Positions 61,429-64,000 of a DNA stretch of 64,000 nucleotides are shown here, in pieces (the stretch's first letter is position 1; each line of letters begins with the position of its first letter). Below the pieces are notes generated by a model. The model was not told where the DNA came from. It saw only the letters and a program-made list of their open reading frames with translations, and did no database searches. The DNA comes from Sphingobium scionense (GTDB lineage Bacteria > Pseudomonadota > Alphaproteobacteria > Sphingomonadales > Sphingomonadaceae). The DNA is taken from NCBI RefSeq assembly GCF_014197035.1, contig NZ_JACIEU010000021.1:1-64000 (forward strand), given 5' to 3'. Position numbers and translations under genes: made by a program.

Positions 61429-61498
61429 AGTGAGTAGGATCGGTGTTGGCGTCGTTCGCAGTCAAGCGGAGTTGCAGACAGATTGACGCGATCCTAGC

Positions 61499-62467
61499 TC
61501 AGGCCGCGAGGCGTTCGACGCCTTCGTTGAAGCGATCGATCCATTCGCGCATGGTCGGGCGCTCCCGCACGGGAATGTTCGCGGCCACGCGCTGGAAATC
61601 GATCAGATCGACGGGCGCGCCGGCGATGATCGCGTCAATCTCGGCTGGCGGCAGCAGAGCGCGTTCGCGGATGAATTGGGTCATGGATCCGGGCCGCTCA
61701 CGCGTCGACGTCCGCCACAGACCCTCGACCGTCACGAGGCGCGGCGCGGCGCGAGCCTCCACCAATATGATCAGGCGCAGGCACCAGGGCGGCAGGGTCA
61801 TCAGCTCGCTGGTTTTTTGGGCAAGGCAAAGCCAGCACGCCGACTTGATCGGTACAGGCAGGCCCTCGGCACGGATCCGCGCGATGCAGGCCTCGCGATC
61901 CCAGTGCCAGTCGCGCAGCGGGTACTGATAGTCGTAAAGGTCGCTGATATGGCCCTCGCGATGGGCATAGCGGCGGCTATCGGCGGGCGAGCTGTCATAG
62001 CCGATGAGCTTGACAACCTTGCCGCCCTGAGCCCATATTCTCTGCGCTGGCCCCCATTCATTAACCCATTGATCTTGGGGCTGTATTTTCCATTTTTGGC
62101 TGCAACTGTGGCGGCCGAAGCTGATCGACGGCAAGGTCGCATTGGTCAGGCAGTTTTCGAGCAGCGAGAAATAAGGCGGCCAGTGCTTGAAGCGCTTGGG
62201 CACATAGCGCACGACATGATGCTCGATATGGTGCCGGTCCATCCAGCGCTGGAAGATCGGCAGGAAGGCATAGGTCTCCTCGCGCTCGACCCCGGTGTCA
62301 GCTGTGAGCACTGCGGACAGGGGCAGCCCCCGCGCGACCCATTCGATGATCATCGCTGTGCTGTCGACGCCCATGCCCCAGGCGGCAATGACAGGGACGC
62401 CGGACATGGCTGCAAGGCAGCCGTCGTCGTTCGCCGCCGCGATCGGCGGTCGCATCGGGTCGTACAT
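61499..62467 (-). CDS. PP-loop ATPase, PAPS-reductase-like
   Basis: A 322-residue protein. AAWGMGVDSTAMIIEW (residues 28-43) is the PP-loop that binds ATP, as in PAPS reductases and tRNA thiolases. Two cysteine sites follow: RHSCSQKWKIQP (Cys 122) and KSACWLCLAQKTS (Cys 211 and 214), which could hold an iron-sulfur cluster or a thiocarrier. It resembles the IbrA/DndC-like group found on mobile elements. No Dnd or ParB-like partner was seen in the window. Confidence 0.7.
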   Translation of the reverse strand: MYDPMRPPIAAANDDGCLAAMSGVPVIAAWGMGVDSTAMIIEWVARGLPLSAVLTADTGVEREETYAFLPIFQRWMDRHHIEHHVVRYVPKRFKHWPPYFSLLENCLTNATLPSISFGRHSCSQKWKIQPQDQWVNEWGPAQRIWAQGGKVVKLIGYDSSPADSRRYAHREGHISDLYDYQYPLRDWHWDREACIARIRAEGLPVPIKSACWLCLAQKTSELMTLPPWCLRLIILVEARAAPRLVTVEGLWRTSTRERPGSMTQFIRERALLPPAEIDAIIAGAPVDLIDFQRVAANIPVRERPTMREWIDRFNEGVERLAA

Positions 62468-62650
62468 GGCTAATCTCCAGGAAAAATGCAGACGATTCGC
62501 GATGATGGATCGATATTCCGGGGCCGTTCTTCGCTACATCGCGGTTGACCAAACACCGCGTGCTTGCCATGTTGCCCTTATGGGGACCGCGATCTCCCCA
62601 CGAGGCGACAGGCTGAAGAATCGCGTCCTGCATTTGGCAAAGGACGCATC

Positions 62651-63505
62651 GTGCCTGCTCTCAATACGATCCCATCGGATAAATTCGCACGCCTGATCGG
62701 TATCCCGACCGGGCCGGTTCTGATCGACGTTCGCGCCGACGATGAGTTCGCCAGCGAACCGCTCCTGATTCCCGGCACCTTGCGGCGAGCCTCGACCGAC
62801 ATCTCGGTATGGGCCAGTGAACTCGCTGGTCGCTCGGCGGTCGTGGCATGCCGCAATGGTGGCCCCCTGAGCCAAGGCGTCGCGGCCCGGCTGCGTCACG
62901 AAGGCGTCTCGGCCGAAGCCCTTGAAGGCGGGGTTGTCGGCTGGGCCGCCGCCGGTCTGCCGATGGTGCCCAACACTGTGCTTCCGGCACGCGACCCCGC
63001 CGGCCGCACCATATGGGTGACGCGCGGCCGGCCTAAGGTCGACCGCATCGCCTGCCCGTGGCTGATCCGCCGCTTCGTCGATCCGAGCGCGATCTTCCTG
63101 TTCGTGGCACCGGCCGAGGTGCAGGGCGTCGCCGAGCGCTTCGGGGCCGCGCCTTTCGACATCGAGGGCGATGGCGTCGTCTGGAGCCATCAGGGCGAGC
63201 TTTGCACCTTCGATGTGATGGTGAAGGCGTTCGGCCTGGGCGACTACACGCCACTGGGCCGCCTCGCGCCGATCGTGCGCGGCGCCGATACCGGCCGGCC
63301 GGATCTCGTGCCCGAGGCGGCCGGCCTGCTCGCCGCATCGCTCGGCCTGTCGCGCATGTATGCCGACGATCTGGAGCAGCTCGAAGCCGGGATGCTCCTT
63401 TACGACGCCTTCTATCGCTGGTGCCGCGACGCCACCGACGAGACCCATAATTGGGTCTCCCACCAGCCCTCTAAGGCGCGCGCCAAAGTCAAGGTGCGGT
63501 CATGA
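62651..63505 (+). CDS. Chromate resistance protein: rhodanese-ChrB fusion
   Basis: A 284-residue protein. Residues 1-95 are a rhodanese domain with DVRADDEFASEP and the active-site loop VVACRNGGPLSQG (Cys 67). From about residue 108 there is a ChrB-type domain (TIWVTRGRPKVDRIACPWLI, FDIEGDGVVWSHQGELCTFD, and EAGMLLYDAFYRWCRD). The GTG start at 62651 has AAAGGAC upstream. It overlaps the chromate transporter start. ChrB-like proteins raise chromate resistance, possibly as sensors or by reduction. Confidence 0.83.
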   Translation: MPALNTIPSDKFARLIGIPTGPVLIDVRADDEFASEPLLIPGTLRRASTDISVWASELAGRSAVVACRNGGPLSQGVAARLRHEGVSAEALEGGVVGWAAAGLPMVPNTVLPARDPAGRTIWVTRGRPKVDRIACPWLIRRFVDPSAIFLFVAPAEVQGVAERFGAAPFDIEGDGVVWSHQGELCTFDVMVKAFGLGDYTPLGRLAPIVRGADTGRPDLVPEAAGLLAASLGLSRMYADDLEQLEAGMLLYDAFYRWCRDATDETHNWVSHQPSKARAKVKVRS

Positions 63506-64000
63506 GCGGCGCGGTGACGGAGATACGGGCCAGCATCGCGGTCCCGCCTGCGGATCATGGTATCCCCTTTGGCGAGGCGGTCCGGGTATGGGCGCGGATC
63601 GCGTCGCTGAGCTTCGGCGGTCCCGCCGGCCAGATCGCGGTCATGCACCGCATCCTGGTCGATGAGAAACGCTGGATCGGCGAGGAACGGTTCCTCCACG
63701 CGCTCAACTATTGCATGTTGTTGCCCGGTCCCGAAGCGCAGCAGCTCGCCGCCTATATCGGCTGGCTGCTCCACAAGACGAAGGGCGGACTGGTCGCGGG
63801 CGCGCTGTTCGTGCTGCCCGGCTTCCTCGCCATCCTGGCTTTGAGCTATCTCTACGTGCTGCTCGGCCACGCGCCGCTGATCGCGGGTCTGTTCTTCGGC
63901 CTCAAGGCGGCCGTCCTCGCCGTGGTCCTCCAGGCGGTCGTCCGGCTCGGGTCGCGCGCGCTCAAGAACAATGTGATGCGCGGAATCGCGGCAGCAGCCT
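63502..64000 (+). CDS. chrA: Chromate transporter ChrA, 5' part (cut by window edge)
   Basis: The frame opens at ATG 63502, overlapping the ChrB stop as ATGA, and stays open to the edge (166 codons). ASLSFGGPAGQIAVMHR and NYCMLLPGPEAQQLAAYIGW are the conserved ChrA motifs near the first membrane spans, and further spans follow (LVAGALFVLPGFLAILALSY, LIAGLFFGLKAAVLAVVLQA). ChrA exports chromate. Confidence 0.92.
   Translation, partial: MSGAVTEIRASIAVPPADHGIPFGEAVRVWARIASLSFGGPAGQIAVMHRILVDEKRWIGEERFLHALNYCMLLPGPEAQQLAAYIGWLLHKTKGGLVAGALFVLPGFLAILALSYLYVLLGHAPLIAGLFFGLKAAVLAVVLQAVVRLGSRALKNNVMRGIAAAA

Larger units (their letters stand above)
40448..64000. mobile_element. Integrative mobilisable/conjugative element at tRNA-Asn (left part)
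   Basis: The element begins at the 3' end of tRNA-Asn with a serine recombinase, followed by relaxase, coupling protein, RHH protein, lytic transglycosylase, DUF2493 and DUF736 genes, and then cargo including a chromate-resistance pair. Chromosomal genes (moaA, nadK) end immediately to the left. No second end is found before 64000, and no VirB/TrbE mating-pore genes are seen, so the right part is missing or the element is mobilised by another. The right limit is set by the window only. Confidence 0.8.

Overview
The window is high-GC alphaproteobacterial DNA, most likely from a sphingomonad (Sphingobium/Sphingomonas type). The evidence is the dusB-ntrB-ntrC-ntrY-ntrX-hfq-hflX cluster, a fused ispDF gene, an hfq gene carrying two Hfq domains, and a beta-lactamase-fold/retropepsin/TatD/metG gene string. 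No rRNA or CRISPR array was seen.

Layout. Bases 1-863 are the edge of an integrated element: an IS21-like terminus (1-95) cuts a P4-type integrase gene that lies just downstream of the 3' end of tRNA-Ser(TGA). Bases 999-40462 are mostly core chromosome: cell-wall enzymes (mltB-like, rlpA, dacC), a replication/translation string (tmk, holB, metG, tatD, MBL hydrolase, retropepsin, MFS carrier), a five-gene catabolic operon (ALDH, CMD-domain protein, two SDRs, a 3-hydroxyisobutyrate-dehydrogenase-like enzyme) divergent from a GntR-type regulator with two matching palindromic sites between them, mazG, a purine permease with an exported nucleosidase, the ntr/hfq/hflX operon, ispDF, cinA, the COQ10-like gene, lipA, carbonic anhydrase, a NYN-domain protein, acylphosphatase, a putative porin, a GGDEF/EAL protein, moaA, nadK and tRNA-Asn(GTT).

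From 40448 to the right edge the DNA is an integrative/mobilisable element. A large serine recombinase gene ends inside the 3' end of tRNA-Asn. Upstream of it lies a run of overlapping transfer genes on the same strand: ribbon-helix-helix protein, TraD-type coupling protein, MobF relaxase, membrane-anchored Mrr-like nuclease, lytic transglycosylase and AT-hook protein. Mating-pore (VirB) genes are not in the window. Then come DUF2493 and DUF736 genes typical of such elements. Cargo follows: a four-gene overlapping operon at 52174-58117 (DUF6361-like protein, two-HKD phospholipase-D-fold protein, class III nucleotide-cyclase-like protein, permuted papain-fold peptidase), small hypothetical genes, an alpha/beta hydrolase, a PP-loop ATPase, and a chromate-resistance pair (rhodanese-ChrB fusion and ChrA, the latter cut by the window edge).

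The best candidate for an undescribed system is the 52174-58117 operon. Its gene set (cyclase-like sensor or signal maker, nuclease-fold protein, protease-fold protein, unknown partner) is what a mobile-element defence module would look like, but the function is inference only.
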